Below, piece by piece: positions 1 to 13,190 of a stretch of 64,000 nucleotides of DNA. A model generated the notes under the pieces. The model saw only the letters and a program-made list of their open reading frames with translations, searched no databases and was not told where the DNA came from. The stretch is from Trochalopteron elliotii. Taxonomy: Eukaryota; Chordata; Aves; Passeriformes; Leiothrichidae. Every line of letters begins with the position of its first letter. Positions within the stretch are counted from its first letter, which is position 1. A program made the position numbers and the translations under genes. Location of the stretch: the NCBI GenBank assembly GCA_024734555.1, contig JANPWX010000008.1:5712509-5776508 (forward strand). The letters run 5' to 3'.

Positions 1-1631
1 TATTATTTATTTATGTGAGTTGAAAGTACAGAGTTTCAGTTAGGAAAATCACTGATCTTTCTTATAGTTGTCCTATTATTTGTTTATCTTGCATCTAAAT
101 TCTCTGCCATTCATTGAGTGGCTCCTAAATATCTTTTTTCAACGTAATATCCTGCCAGAAATTCAGAGCAAATAAAACTTGGAAGATACAGATAACTGGT
201 CTAATACTGTAAATCATAGTGGCCTTAACAAATTAATTGAGTTGAAATAAAAACGTGCGAATATTCACACATCCTGCCTGGCATTAAGGTGATGTGAATT
301 TTCTTCTTCTATACATAGACAGATGTGTTGATGGAGGTTGTGTGGTTTGTATGTGAAGAGAGAGTGGTCCCATGGCCAAATGTAACTGTGAAGATTTTTG
401 ATCAGCCTGGATAACAAAGAAATTGCATTATTTTAATTATGAAAGGTCTTTGTTAAGTTAAGAAGGGACAAATATCTCACAAGAAATGGAAAAATACTGG
501 GCCATGCATGAAGTGAACAGGAAGAAACAGTAACTGGTAGCAGAATATAAACATGGATGAAATAAAAGTCTAGACTCTCATGTGCTGCTTATGGTTGACC
601 ATAAACCTCTCTCTGTGTAAGGAATATTTGAAATGCAGAACCTTTCTTCCTATTCATATTCTGAGGAAATATTTTATTAAAGTTTTTTTCAGAACTCACT
701 TGTGATTTTCAAATTGTTTCCAAAGAATTAAGCACATTGTGAAAGTCACTGCCTTATTCTCTCTGTGAAAGTTACCTTTGAAAATGTCTTTCAGTAATGA
801 TGAAAAAAGGAGGATCCTTTCTCTTTGTGTGGCAAGGTAGCAGAAGTGTCGTAGCAAATGTATGTCTAATTACCTCTGATGGTAAGACAAATGCATGTAT
901 TGAAGTCTTTAGAATTCCTTCTTGCACTTAGGTACAGGCAGAAACACCTATAAATCTGTTTTCAGGACAGTAGTGTGGCTTCTGCTGTAGTTAGCAAGGA
1001 ACACACTGGTTTAAATAGTTCTTCTAGTTTCAAAAATAACATTATTGCACTTTGGCAACACTGCTTATTCTGTTGTTCCTAAATTATTTATGAACTTTCC
1101 AAAATACCTTTCACTTTGTTTGTAGTGCCAGTACAAGCTCCACAAATGGGCTCAGATTTAATTTAATGAGAACTTCCTGTGTGTACAGAACAGCGTGGGT
1201 GTGTGTTTAGAGATGCACAAATTTATGTGGGTTTTAAAGCATGATGATTTGTTCTTTTTGTGTTTGAGAATTAATGTTTAATTCCCAAGCTCCTAACTTT
1301 TTTTACTAGGCATTAGGAGCACTTTCAATATGTATTGCATGAACATTTGATTTCATATTGCTTGTGAAAAAGCATTTCTTTTAAACTCACATAAAGAGGA
1401 ATGAGGCATTATCTGGAGCCAGAACTGTAGATGGATAAGAGTAGAATGGCACTTGCTTGCTTCCCCTTGTGACTGTACTAATCCCTCCTGTCTGTTATTT
1501 TTCCATTTTATCCCTCCCCCTTTCCAGTCCATTGTTACATACAATGGTGTAATCTTCACATATTTCCTGAAAGGAGGGTTGGATTAAGCTAACCTGAACT
1601 AAAAGGCATCACAGGAAGCCTGTCCTCTTCT

Positions 1632-1696
1632 CCTTCTCTCTTTTTTTTTTTTTTTTTCTGTTTTGTTTTGTGTTTGTTTGTTTTTGTTTTGCTTAG
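1632..1696. repeat. T-rich / (TTTG)n low-complexity tract
   Basis: A run of 17 T follows a CT-rich lead-in and passes into irregular TTTTG/TTTG units before ending in GCTTAG. It is a simple repeat, probably length-polymorphic. The tract followed by AG also resembles a 3' splice acceptor, discussed as a finding. Confidence 0.85.
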
Positions 1697-1996
1697 TGTT
1701 TTGTATAGATGAATCCCAAAGTATAAGAAAAACTGTCTGTGGGGATGCCATTTGTTTAATTTATTCAGCTGCTAAAATCTGTTATCTAGCTGCCTCAGGT
1801 CTCCTGGTTTTAGGAGGTATTTATGACTGTTTGACAAATTGCATTTATGGTGTTCTCCTCTCATGTTTGCTTGGATTCACAGAATTAATGCTATCTTTTC
1901 CTGAGGATCAGAGTGGGGCAGTGCTTTTGGAGGCCATTATAACAATCCCTGAGAGCAGCTTCATATCACACAGAATTTGTCAGTGCTCTTGAGTCT

Positions 1997-2018
1997 CTTA
2001 TCATGAAACCATGATAAG
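1997..2018. repeat. Perfect 9-bp inverted repeat
   Basis: CTTATCATG at 1997-2005 and CATGATAAG at 2010-2018 are exact reverse complements separated by AAAC. The arms contain a TTATC/GATAA pair. This is a short cruciform or hairpin with no known function here. Confidence 0.8.
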
Positions 2019-4133
2019 GATGCTGTACCCTGTTTTCTTCAGCTTGAGAAGGAGCTTGGGGATACTGTGGTGTTCAGAAAACATGAAGGAAGTGTATCTA
2101 AGTTAAAGTAGGTGTGGGTAGGACCTGCTTTGCACACCTCTGGTCCCTGTAAAATGGATTGCAAGAGTAAGCTTGCCCTCCTTTGTCAGTAACAGTCCAG
2201 CTTGTGGTTGAGGTAAGTAGGCTCTGTAACAACTTCCTTCTTTGAAAGGTATTTTTGTAAGAAACAATTAACACCTTGATAGCAGTGTTGGTTGTTTCTT
2301 CGTATCCTTTTTAACAATGGTGTTATTCTGGAGGAAATGTTTAATTTGCACCTGCCATTGGTTGTCATTTCAAAGGGGTTAAAGCAGAGCTCTTCATCTC
2401 CTCTCCATTACTGCCAGGTACAGCACTCGTAGTAGCTGTGGGAAGTATCATCTCTTTATTGTTTTTTTGGCCTATAACCTTGGTCTCATCTCAGTTTTGA
2501 TTACCTTTTATATCCCAGCATCTGCTTTCTTCTTACATGATTTTGTTTTTACACGAGAGCTCTAACATGCAGCTTTTGTTAGCCATGTGCAAATCTGAAA
2601 GTCACCACATTTCACATCCCAATATTCTATTTTCTATTCTTGGCAGATGACATATTTTCTAATCTCCATCTACTCACATCTGCTCCCCAAATATTTTTCG
2701 TAACCTGTGGCTTGCAACATTTTGCCTGCTCTCAGCCAACCTCCCTTTCTATATCACGTCAGCATCAAGTGCTCATTTTTTCTGTCAGTGGTACTGGAGG
2801 CCTTCCCCAGCCTATGTGTTGTTTGTGTGCTATCACAACGTCGTGTCCTGTTTGAGACAGGCAGTAACACAAGGATTTTATCACTCACATGTTGGCATGA
2901 TAATTTTTTACTCTATACTTCTTTGTATTAACTTGCATTGACACACAAACCCATTCACCACCTTGCTTTTTTATACGGATTCTTAATACCTTGTTTCTCC
3001 AGGAGAAGCCTGGCAGCAGTCAGGTGTCTGGGTGCCATCCTGACTACCTGGCTTCTCACCACTCCTTGTCTTGTGCCTTGTGTTTGGGCTGAAAGGTTTC
3101 AGGGCAGACACTGTCCTTTCTCTTCTGTGTTTGCAGTCTGATAGGAACTCAGGAAAGGCTCTCAACTTCTACAAGAGGATAAGAAAAAACTCAAAATGCA
3201 GGAATTATGTATATTAGAAATGACTGGTTTACAAGCTGTTAGTTATATAATGGCTACCTTATTGGAAGAGTTGGTTACTTATGAGGAAGGGATAACTTTC
3301 CTCTTTGTCTTTTCCCCCTCTCACACACCACCATTGCTTTGAATTTTTTTTATCTATATCTACTAAGTTAGTGTTTTATTCACCTTATTGAAATATACGT
3401 CTACAGGCTGAACCTTTTTGTAGAAAAGGAAAGAAGAATTAAAAAACCAACCAACATGTTGTATACATTTTTATATTTGGAGGCAAACCCAAGGAAGTGA
3501 ATTATGAAAGTGAAGGGAAAAAAGATTGCAAAGCTTAGAAATGGCTATAAAGGAATCTTCACATAATTGTACTGAACTAGAAAAATCAGGATCACATTTA
3601 GATTTCTTTCAAATATAACTTAAGAAAGCTGTGTTTCTGTTGAAAATTTGTTTGTTTATACAAAAGATATATTTTGTGTAAAGCTGACTGTTCAGAGTAA
3701 TTGGATAAAATATTTTACTTGTACTAATATTCCACTCAGAATAGAAGAAAAAAGGCTGTAATTCAGGCAAATTAAATTTGTCTTCCAAATGTAAATATCA
3801 ACCCAATGGAGCGTCCACAGCTTTTTACTTCCCAACCTTTCTAAGTGAGACCTCTCCTTTGCAGCCTGCTGTCTCAGGAGCCAGGCAATGATGATACAGT
3901 TCTCTATCTTAGAGGGCTTCATCTATGAGCTACTTTTTTTACCTTGCTGAGTCTTTCTGTTTTGCAGGGCTAGTTTTTTCTTGTCCTTCCAGTTTTTCAA
4001 GTTCCAATAATTTGCTGCAGCATTGCTGCTTTCCTCTCTTTTTGGGAACAGAACTGCAGTAATATTTACAGCCTATGAAATATAATGTCACTTTCAGGCC
4101 TCTGCACTTGGTTTTTGATCCATGTTTTGGAGT

Positions 4134-4268
4134 TGGTTTTGGTGTCTTTGTTGTGGTTGTTTTGGTTTTGTTTTTTCGTTTTGTTTTGGTGGTTTTTTTT
4201 GTTTTTGTTTTTTTTTTCCTGGTTTTTGGTTTTGTTTGTGTTTTGGTTATTTAGCTTTTGTTGTTTTT
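4134..4268. repeat. T/G-rich low-complexity tract
   Basis: About 135 bp almost entirely of T and G on the plus strand, with irregular TTTTG, TTTGG and TTG units and T runs up to about 10. A 61-codon frame through it encodes only F, W, L, V and C runs and is compositional, not a gene. Confidence 0.85.
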
Positions 4269-7200
4269 AAATGCTCTTTTTGCTCTCCAGTGGAGATGTG
4301 ACTTGCTCTATAACATAAAGCAACTGGCCTGGTGTAGATGTGATCCTGCTTGCAACAATGCCTAATACTAAAAGTATTTAGTTTTAGTAATACTAAAAGC
4401 TAAATATTGATGTGTCAGAGGTAAACAGGGCAGGAAAACATACAACTTGTCTTGCTGAAGGTCTGAAGCTATTTCTAGAGGAAGAATTCCTTTGTGACCT
4501 CTGTGGTGAAATCCTAACACCCAAGAGTGTGACACTGCCTCTTCACTCCAGCTTTCTTGCTTTAAGTGGGGAAAAAAAAAAAGGGTTTTATTTTTATACA
4601 TGTTGCCAATTGCAAACTGATAATATAAAATTTCCTGCAGAAACTCTTTGAAAGGGAAGTAAATTTTACGTTGGTTTGCTCATAAAGCAAATTATACTAT
4701 TGTATCTTAGTGATTCATCTTTATATTTCCTATACCAGTGACATAGACATCTTCAACTTATTAAAATGACTGTGCTACTGTGCTTGCAGTATTATTTTTG
4801 GTAGTATGAAGTAGTTGCATTTCTATTTCAGGCCTGGTAGCAGCAGTAGATAATATGAAAATCTAGCTCGTGTTATCCTTGTAGTAAACAGGTATGGCTC
4901 TGTAATTATATCCTTGTATAGTACTTAAGCTTCTCTTCCACACACACAGAAAAGAGCATTCCAGTATATAATATTTCCATTTAAACTGTGGTTGGAAAAA
5001 CACATGGGAGAACTGCTTACTCCAATGTATCTTCTAAATTATTATGCATTTTCACCCCCATTCATTCCTTCCATTACAGAGATGTTGACAGTAGTATAAA
5101 AAATTAATTAAATACGACTTGTTTGTTCTGTTTGCTGGCATCTATTCTTTAAAGCAATCTGTCCATAGCCACGCTCCAGGTGATGAGTGAGGAACTGCTG
5201 TATGTTGAGAGCCCAACTTGGCTCACCCTGTGCAATGCAAGGGACCTGCTGTTTTCTCTTTTTCTGTCTCAGTGCTGGGGCTGAGCAGCAGCACAGACTT
5301 TACTTGAGAGCTCTGTTTGTGAGACCTAGTGCTGCCATGTTACCCACATCACCTTTTTGCATCTTCCTTCCAGCTTCCTGAAATACTTCTTGAAGTTCAT
5401 ATTTTGCTATTGTAGCAGTAAAACTTTAATAGGGAAAAGGATATGGCTTGCTATTTCTGAAATATTCTGAGCTCTTTATTACTTAGTGAAGGCTCAAGTG
5501 GATTTGCATGAAGCTTACTCTCTTTGAAATTTACTTTTCTGTATGTTACAGTGTTTAGGAGTTTGAAGCAGAAACTTGTGGTTCAGACTTTTAGAGTCTC
5601 TTGGGATTCATTTTATAAGTAGGAGACAAGTAAGTAACCAAGTTTTCCAGATGTTTTCAGGTTGCAGAAATGAGGATTTGGTCAAAAGCAGTACGGAGAA
5701 TCAAATGTTCTGAACTAGAAGCAAAGATGCACTTGTGTATTTACTGGTTTGTTGCATGGGTAAAATTTTATCCCTTTTTGACAGTCAAAATACTAGTCCA
5801 GGTGTTTCTGGGAAAGTCAATCTGTTCAGCTAAGGACGATTGGGAGAGACTAGGGCACATTTCATTGAGGTGAATGATGTTTGATAAGGCTGAGATCAAT
5901 ATTGTGGGCATCTCTTGACACAAAGTGTCCTTTTAGGAAAAAAAATGCAGGAACTGTGTTGTCATTCTTTGCAATTGAGTGCTTCAGTCACAGGCAGCTT
6001 CCCCTGTGAGGTGCAATTCTCAGATTCTCAGTTCTGGGGGGTGGGCCCTAGAATAATTCACCCTTCCACTTTTCTTTAGTCACTGTTAGTCCTAGATACC
6101 ATGTGCTGTATTTATAGGACAAAAGCTTTCCAGTTTCCAGGCTGAAACAGAACGGAGGATCAAGGATGGGAGGCTGGGTTTTCGGAAGTGTACAAGTCAT
6201 CTGGAAGCAAGTTCTTGGAAAAATCAATGGGAGTTGTGCTCCCAGGTCGTGTAAGTATTTTTTTATAAATCCCAGTAAAGCATTTGAAGGTTTTGTAAGA
6301 AGTAAACAGTCTTAGAGTCACTTAAAGAATCTTAAGGAAGGAGGAAACAGAGACACTCTCTTGGAGTATGCATTCTGCTTTTTCTTGCATGCAAACAGTT
6401 AGCTTCAATGTGGACCAAATTCACCCATTACTGAGCTCATGCACTGTTTGATCCTATGATGCAGGTTGGAGTAGTTTGTTTTATCAGAATAAAGGAATGA
6501 TAAACAAGGAATATTCCGGAGTCCTTGAGACTAGCTACGTGCTTCTGCTATGTTGATAACAATAAAGCCATCGATTTGTTATGAGAATCATTTTACCATG
6601 TTAACTTTGGAAAGATAATTGCCAAAATCTTAATTCTTCCCCACACAGAACTTTCTGGGGATAAAATAGCTGTAAGGAGGACAAAAAAAAAAACCCAAAC
6701 AAACCACTAAACCAGGAAAAAAAATATAAAACTTATATAAAACAGTGCTGTTAATGCCTTAATATTAATTTTATTTTCATCTGAACAAAAGGGCTCATTG
6801 CCTCTGCAAAATAACACACAGTTTCATAATGCTTTTCCCTGTGCTTTTGGAGAGTTGGCAAGGGATGGAGAAAGCTGCATGATTTTTAAAAATTGCGATG
6901 CAATGCAAAGCTTGACCCAAATTTTCCAGACAGTGGAAGGTTTGAGCAAAATCATGTCGAAGGAGAGACAGTGTGGATTTGAAAGAACAGTATTGACGAA
7001 AAGAGCAAGCAGTTCTTGCTTTTGGTAGAGAAAAGACTGTGGACTTCATAGCTTGAAAGAGAAGCATTACACTGACAACTCCTCAGTTTCCACCACATCC
7101 CCTGCTATCACTGCTTTCCCTGCTCCATTCTTATCCTCACACAACCTAAAACTCAGTTTGAAAGAGAACCCTAAATAAGTTCTCCTCTGTTGATTTCCCT

Positions 7201-10200
7201 TCACCCCATTCCTGTTTTTTTCCTATGCCATTAGATTAAAAGCCAAACAGAGAAACAAAACAAAGCAGAAGGGATTAGAGAAATGAGTCATGAAATTGGA
7301 AATTTATAAATTAAATGAAGCCCTGGTAATGAATAGTACAAGTCCATTTTTGTAAGAGTATAGAAAAAAATTTGCTTTTAAATAACAATCCAAATTCTGT
7401 GGGTTTAATTTTACTTTTCCTCCTCGATTTTACACTGATTAAGAGTTTCCTTGTAGGACCAGTTCTGCTCCTATTCACCTTAGTTATCCTTCTTTTGAGA
7501 GGCTCTTGCCATCAGTATTTGCTGTAGCTAGCAGAAACCAAAATGAGGTAGCATGTGTAGCAATCTTTCTGCAGTGCACTGACGTCTAATTTGGAGATTT
7601 TCTACATAAATATTAAAAAAATAATAGGATATACTTGTCATACTGTAGAAACCTTAATGGCAATTATGGGAAACCAAATACTGTGGCGTTTACAGGTAGA
7701 AGTGAAATTGGATTCCTTATGGAAGGGATTCATTAATTTATTTTCAAGACTAAGCAATGCCAATTTCCTTTTGATTGGAAATAATTCTTGCAGTTCAGAG
7801 ATCGTCTCTGAGCTTTGGTTATAATATGTTAATGACATAAAATCATCCAGATCTAAATCATTTTAGAGATTCCATTTTCTGATCTGTGGTATGCTCTGCT
7901 AGTGTCAAGTAATAAAAACATAAATCAGCTGCAGCTTTTCATCTTGCATGCATTTGTGCACAGCACATCCACTATTTTGACAGATAGCAGGTAATGCATC
8001 AGGGAAGACCTCAGAAGGGTCTTAAATATCAACATAAATCTGATCTGGTTTGCTTTCATAGAATGCCATTATTTTAAATGAAATAAAATTAGGTTGTGTC
8101 ATGAACATCATAGTCACAGCAAGATCAATACATATGCTTGGTTTGTGACATTTTGATTTGGGGAAAAGGTTTTCTTTAGCTGCTGCATGTCAGATCCTAA
8201 GGACATGTACGTGGGTTTGGTGTATCACACCAGGCAGCTGCTTATGCTCTCTAGGAAGAGGTGTAAAGAGAAGCACTGGAGGATTGTATAGAGGACCTAT
8301 TAATGAAGTTGTACTGCATGAATGTTTTAGAGGCTGAAATCTGGATATAGCTGTCAGCTGTGTGTTTGGCACCTTTTCCAAGCACAGAGTGGGAATATGT
8401 TTTTTCTCTTTATCAGGGGTTCTGGGCACAGTAGCTGCATCTTCTATTTATTGTGTATCCAGGCTGGTCTTACACACATCTCACCTTCATCAGTTGCAGC
8501 CTATTCTGAACAACAAGGCTAGATCCAACAGCATTGGGAAGAATGTGATTATTCATAGATTTTTAAAGTTAGGACCTGAGTGTATTTCAAGGCTGGAGCT
8601 GATGGCACACTCCCTGTCTGTGTTCATATAAACAGCAGACATGCTAGGAGGATTATGAGATTAATGTTTCTACCATGTGCTCTCTAATTCTTTAGTATTT
8701 ATTTAAAACGTGCTAAGCGGTGTTTATTTTATGGTTGAACGGTCCTAGCAGTGCACTGCAAGTTGTGTCTGTTGTTGGCTATTTAACCCCAACCATCATG
8801 GGATGTAGAGAGCGTCATACCTGTCAGAAAAGCACAACAGCAAACATGGGACTGAGCACCAAACCTTTTTTATTACTGTTGTTGTTATCAGTAAGTGCTG
8901 CAAAGTCAGTGTTGGAGGCCTTGATTAATGCAGGGCAGGAGATAAGATCTGGTGAACTGATGCTAGGAAATTCAGAATAGTGCCTTCTCTGGCTATTGCT
9001 TATTCCTACTACAGCACACTGCTTGCCTGTCGTGTTTTTACATTACCCATTTTCCACTGATTGATTTTTAAAGTGACTGAACATATTCCCTTTATATCAT
9101 AAAGAGCTTAAACGTGTGCACAGAGATTATGCAGTGAAAAGAAGGTTCTCCTATGAAAACAGTTGGATGTTGTACATGTGTGGTTTTCCCTTTGATTAGA
9201 AATCAGTTCTTGAGGAGCTGGTTATATGCATTGTGCAATTCCAAGATAGATTCTTTCTCTGCACAGGGATGCTAGCATGTGTCAGACAGCAGGACAAACA
9301 GTGTTTTCTAAGATAAGGTGAGCATTTATCAGCAAAAGCGTTAGTTGTGAATTCTTTTCCCTCTGAGTTATTGAAAGTCTTTGTGGTATAAATTTTAATG
9401 AAGAATGGATTGCAAAATGGGGAGAAAATAAACAAAACTGTACTTATTATATGGGAATGTGCAATTTCCACATGATCTATTACAATATAGTGGAAAAAAA
9501 CATGTCTAAAAACAAACAAAAAAAAATTTACCTGTATCATGCCAAGAGCCATGCCACTGGCCACCTTTGTACTAGACTTGATGTGCTTTTCAAAACCTTA
9601 AATACAAAAACTTATATTGTCACCATGTACATGTTCTTTTGTCTTTATATTTTACTTTTCATGTTGTTGAGAGCCTGTTGTCAACTGCTGACCAAGCTGC
9701 TGCTCCTGCTGGTCAAGAGCATGCCTTCTGCTTGCTTATATACTTCTCAAACCTTTTGCATTTTCCAGGAAAATTCTCTAATTTCTCTGGTCTCCAGGCT
9801 AGACCCACTTCATTGTTTTCATGATTTCTGCAGTGGGCTTGCTTTGTGTTCCTATGAGATTAGAGATTCATCCCAGATCAGTTAGTTTTCTGTTTAGGTA
9901 TTTAAGTAAGTTGATAGTTGTTTGTGTCAATCCGAAATGTGAATCTTCTTTTTGTCAGACAATCAGCACAGAAAATTCTTGCAGTTCAAATTTCCAATGA
10001 CATTTGAAATAAGTTAGGAGAAAAGTAAATATTGCTTCTAAGAACAGGAAGGTTTGCAAAAACAAAGCTCACTGTAGTAATACTCCTGCAGGTTTTAGTA
10101 GTGTTAAGATTTTGCATCAAAAGTAAAGGCCCAAAAGTATGGATACAGAAAGCCAGGGTGTGTATTTCCAATATGCCTGATTCAAACCCTCATTCCGAAT

Positions 10201-12799
10201 ATGCCACATTCCTGATCTGTCTTCTTTGAAATCCTCTCATTTGTAAGTGTGCCACGTTTTATTGGTAATTAACTACTCATTAGGTCTGGTGTTCGAGCCT
10301 TGCTGTCCTGTGCTGTAGGTGGATGACATTATTTAACGTCTCATTATTTGGGATAATGCCAGGCAGAGGGAAAAAATCCATCCCTGCAGCAATACAGCAC
10401 CTAGGTCACTGTCCTCACTGGAGATGTAACTTCAAGTGCAGCCAGCCTAAATTGGCTGTTCAGGACCTTGAAGGATTTCCTTCATCACCTTGGGATTTCC
10501 CAGATGAGCATGGCATGATTGGCAGTTCTATTTAGTGATATGGCTTCTCTCTTTTCACTTTATTCAAGAAAAAAGTCTTCATGCATGCATGGGAACTTCT
10601 ACAGTCCTTCATGCTGAGCAGTGGAGATTTCCACAGAGCAGCAGTTGTGGGACTTGCCTTGTCATTCCAAACTGTTTGGCCTCATTCATCAGCAGAGAAG
10701 ATTTATGGTGAAAAACTGCTTGTGTCTCCATACAAACAGTAATAGTTGCAAAGATCAAGGTTTTCCCATCAAATAATTCTAATGAACAAAAAGCCTGTGT
10801 GATATATTAGATATATAACTTTTATAGATCTACATAACAGAGGTCTAAAGAAACAATTCATAACACCTCTGGAGTGGAATAGGGAATAAAACTCCTTGTA
10901 GCTTTCTTGAACCTCTCACAGTGCTTAGTAGAAGGGACATAATTTCCTTTCTGACTTTGTTGGAAAATTCAGCTGCATAGCAGAGTGAGGGATTATTTAT
11001 AAAAATCTTTAATTACGTGAACAGTTCTTTGTAGCTCTCCTTTATCTCTCTAGTTCTATTATTAGTAGAAACTGCAAAATGTAATTTTCTACTTTTAAAG
11101 GAAATAGTCTTGAAATATTGTGTACAATTTCTTGGAAGAAAGCTAGAAGCCCTTCCTTTTGTTGAGATAAAATGTGCTCAAGGATGGGTGCTCCATTTCA
11201 GCCTGATGGCATATAGATATACACACTTATGTGTTATTAATACTATCTAAGAAACCCCAGACAACAGCCATCACTTGGATCTAGCTAAATGCTACTGGTA
11301 ACTTTGTGAGTACTGGTGGCCATAGACAGAGGTCCTGAATGATACATCACTTACATGGAGCCAAACTGCTGCTAAAAATACAGGCAATAGTACTTAGCAG
11401 TTGTTGAAATCATCTCAGCAATTTTTGAAATTTATTTTTTGTTGTGCAGGCTGGGCTTTCTCCCTTGCATAAATTGTGCAGGAGAACTTGTCACACATGG
11501 AAGTATCACTGAGGTGCAATGTAAAAAGGCAACTGCTGATTTATATTCTATGGGATGTCAGAAAGTTGCCTGTCTCTCATTAAGCAATACTGTAATTCAC
11601 CTTTGCATATGAAGAAAAAGATAAGTTTTTGAAATGCGAATTTTTTTTCTTCTGTGCCTCACTGAACTCCAAGTAGGCAGTCAAAATTGATTAGGGGAAC
11701 TAAAGAGAATTAAGTAAATATATCTCAGTATATATTTGCAGAGAAAACAAACCAAAGGGGCAAATAGGTAATGAAAAAGAGTAGAAGTGAGTGTGAGTTT
11801 TTAATATCATTGGAATATTCATACATGCCAAATCTTCTCCAGTATTTCACTTTGCATAATTCAAATAGCTATATTGTGTTTTATTTTATTTTTATGTTCC
11901 ACATTAAAAATCTTGAACATTCAGAAAAGGATCATACTTTCTTGCCATACTGAGAATGGAGGTTCTTGAAGTGACCCAGTATCAAATGCTCATGCTGCTG
12001 TTAAAGCCTGAAATTAAGCACAGTGTGACTTGATTTGGTTTTCCCAAGGTCACGCTGGATCAGTGGAATCAAAGGGCAAGTTTTTCACATTTCAGTCTTG
12101 TAAGAAGTAAATAAGTCTCAGCCTGAATCCTCCCATTCATAAAAGGCTAATAGGACTCAAGCAAGTTTGAATATCAGTTAATTAAAATATAAAAAGGAAA
12201 GGAATTATGAAATGTAAATAGCCTAGTGAAGTGAAAATTGGAGCATATGTCCTCAGAATTAATAAAACCAGAAATTTTGAGAATTATTCTTTATGTACCA
12301 AGTTAAGTCTTTAAATCATATGCATTTAGTTTCTTAGCTTTGCTCAAAGATGTACTAATCCCAGTAAAAAACAATCTTCCTGTCATTATTGTATTTTTAT
12401 ACATTTTTGCATCATTATAAACCCTTTGCACCCCATAAGGAAGAGAAACTGGTTTAGTATTTGAGTCACCAGTTAAATGAAAGAGGATAAGTGGAATTTC
12501 TCTGAGCAACTTGGATTGAAAGAATCCTCTACATTTACAGCATAACTTTAAGTTTTCGTGGTGGTGGAATTTTTGGACTTAGGGCACTATGCAACATTTT
12601 ATAATATAAATTATTTATAGTGAAGGAAAGCTTTAATGTTTAATAGGAGAATTCCGATGTTAGTTGTTCTTGTTGTTTTTGAAAGTTGAGGTAATTCTGT
12701 ATATTGTGACACGCCTAAAAATCAAGCTGATCTTAACCTTATAATCTGTTGAATAGAGAACTTTTAGAAGATCATGGCAGAAAAGCTAAGGATGTACAT

Positions 12800-13190
12800 G
12801 ATGGTTTTACTGAGTCCTGGTGATCGACTCTTTCTCTTGGTCTTTCTCCTTTCCCACTCTTGCCTTGTGCGTTGCTCTCTTGTTTTGCTCAGCTCTCTCT
12901 GCGACCCCTCTTTATCTGTGCCTGTCGCAGCACAGCTCTGCTCAGTGTCACCAGCTCCCCCAGCCCGCGCTCCGAGCTGCCCCCAGGCTGTGTGAATGTG
13001 GCAGGCACAGCCCTTAACCTGGGCTGGAAAACCCTCTCTCTTCCAACAGAGAATTTGCTCAGGCTCAGGCACTGCTAACGGCGCTCTTGCTGCTTTGGCC
13101 AGCTGGGAGTGCACACGAGGAAAGCGTGCGCCTGCCTGAAAAACACTGCTTTTCTGTGTGACTGTGTCACATTGCTGGGTCACTCTAGAT
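12800..13190. other. CpG-enriched, GC-rich patch (possible regulatory element)
   Basis: Within AT-rich, CpG-poor surroundings this roughly 390-bp patch has a dozen or so CpG dinucleotides, including CCCGCGCTCCGAG near 12963 and AACGGCGCTC near 13078. Pyrimidine-rich blocks make long open frames on both strands (plus from 12774; minus 13183 to 12764), but the peptides are compositional (S/L/C/P-rich or R/K/E-rich) and match no family I recognise. It might be a small CpG island, an alternative promoter or first exon, or a decayed repeat. I cannot choose between these from sequence alone. Confidence 0.4.

Larger units (their letters stand above)
1..12799. other. AT-rich unique sequence, no recognised gene
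   Basis: I see no recognisable coding exon, RNA gene or transposon in this stretch apart from two T/G-rich tracts listed separately. Open frames on both strands are short, lack family motifs and usually overlap other frames. Two spots are noted as weak exon-like candidates: the hydrophobic frame after a pyrimidine tract at 1.70-1.99 kb, and a short signal-peptide-like frame ending at a GTAAGT at 8846-8890. A perfect 9-bp inverted repeat lies at 1997-2018. The interpretation as intron or intergenic DNA is inference. Confidence 0.6.

Noticed and set aside
4085..4270. Phe/Trp/Leu-rich small membrane-like protein
   Set aside because: Encoded entirely by a T/G-rich simple repeat.
9451..9885. 144-codon plus-strand frame with Leu/Cys-rich segments
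   Set aside because: Compositional hydrophobicity only; overlapping open frames on both strands and no homology recognised.
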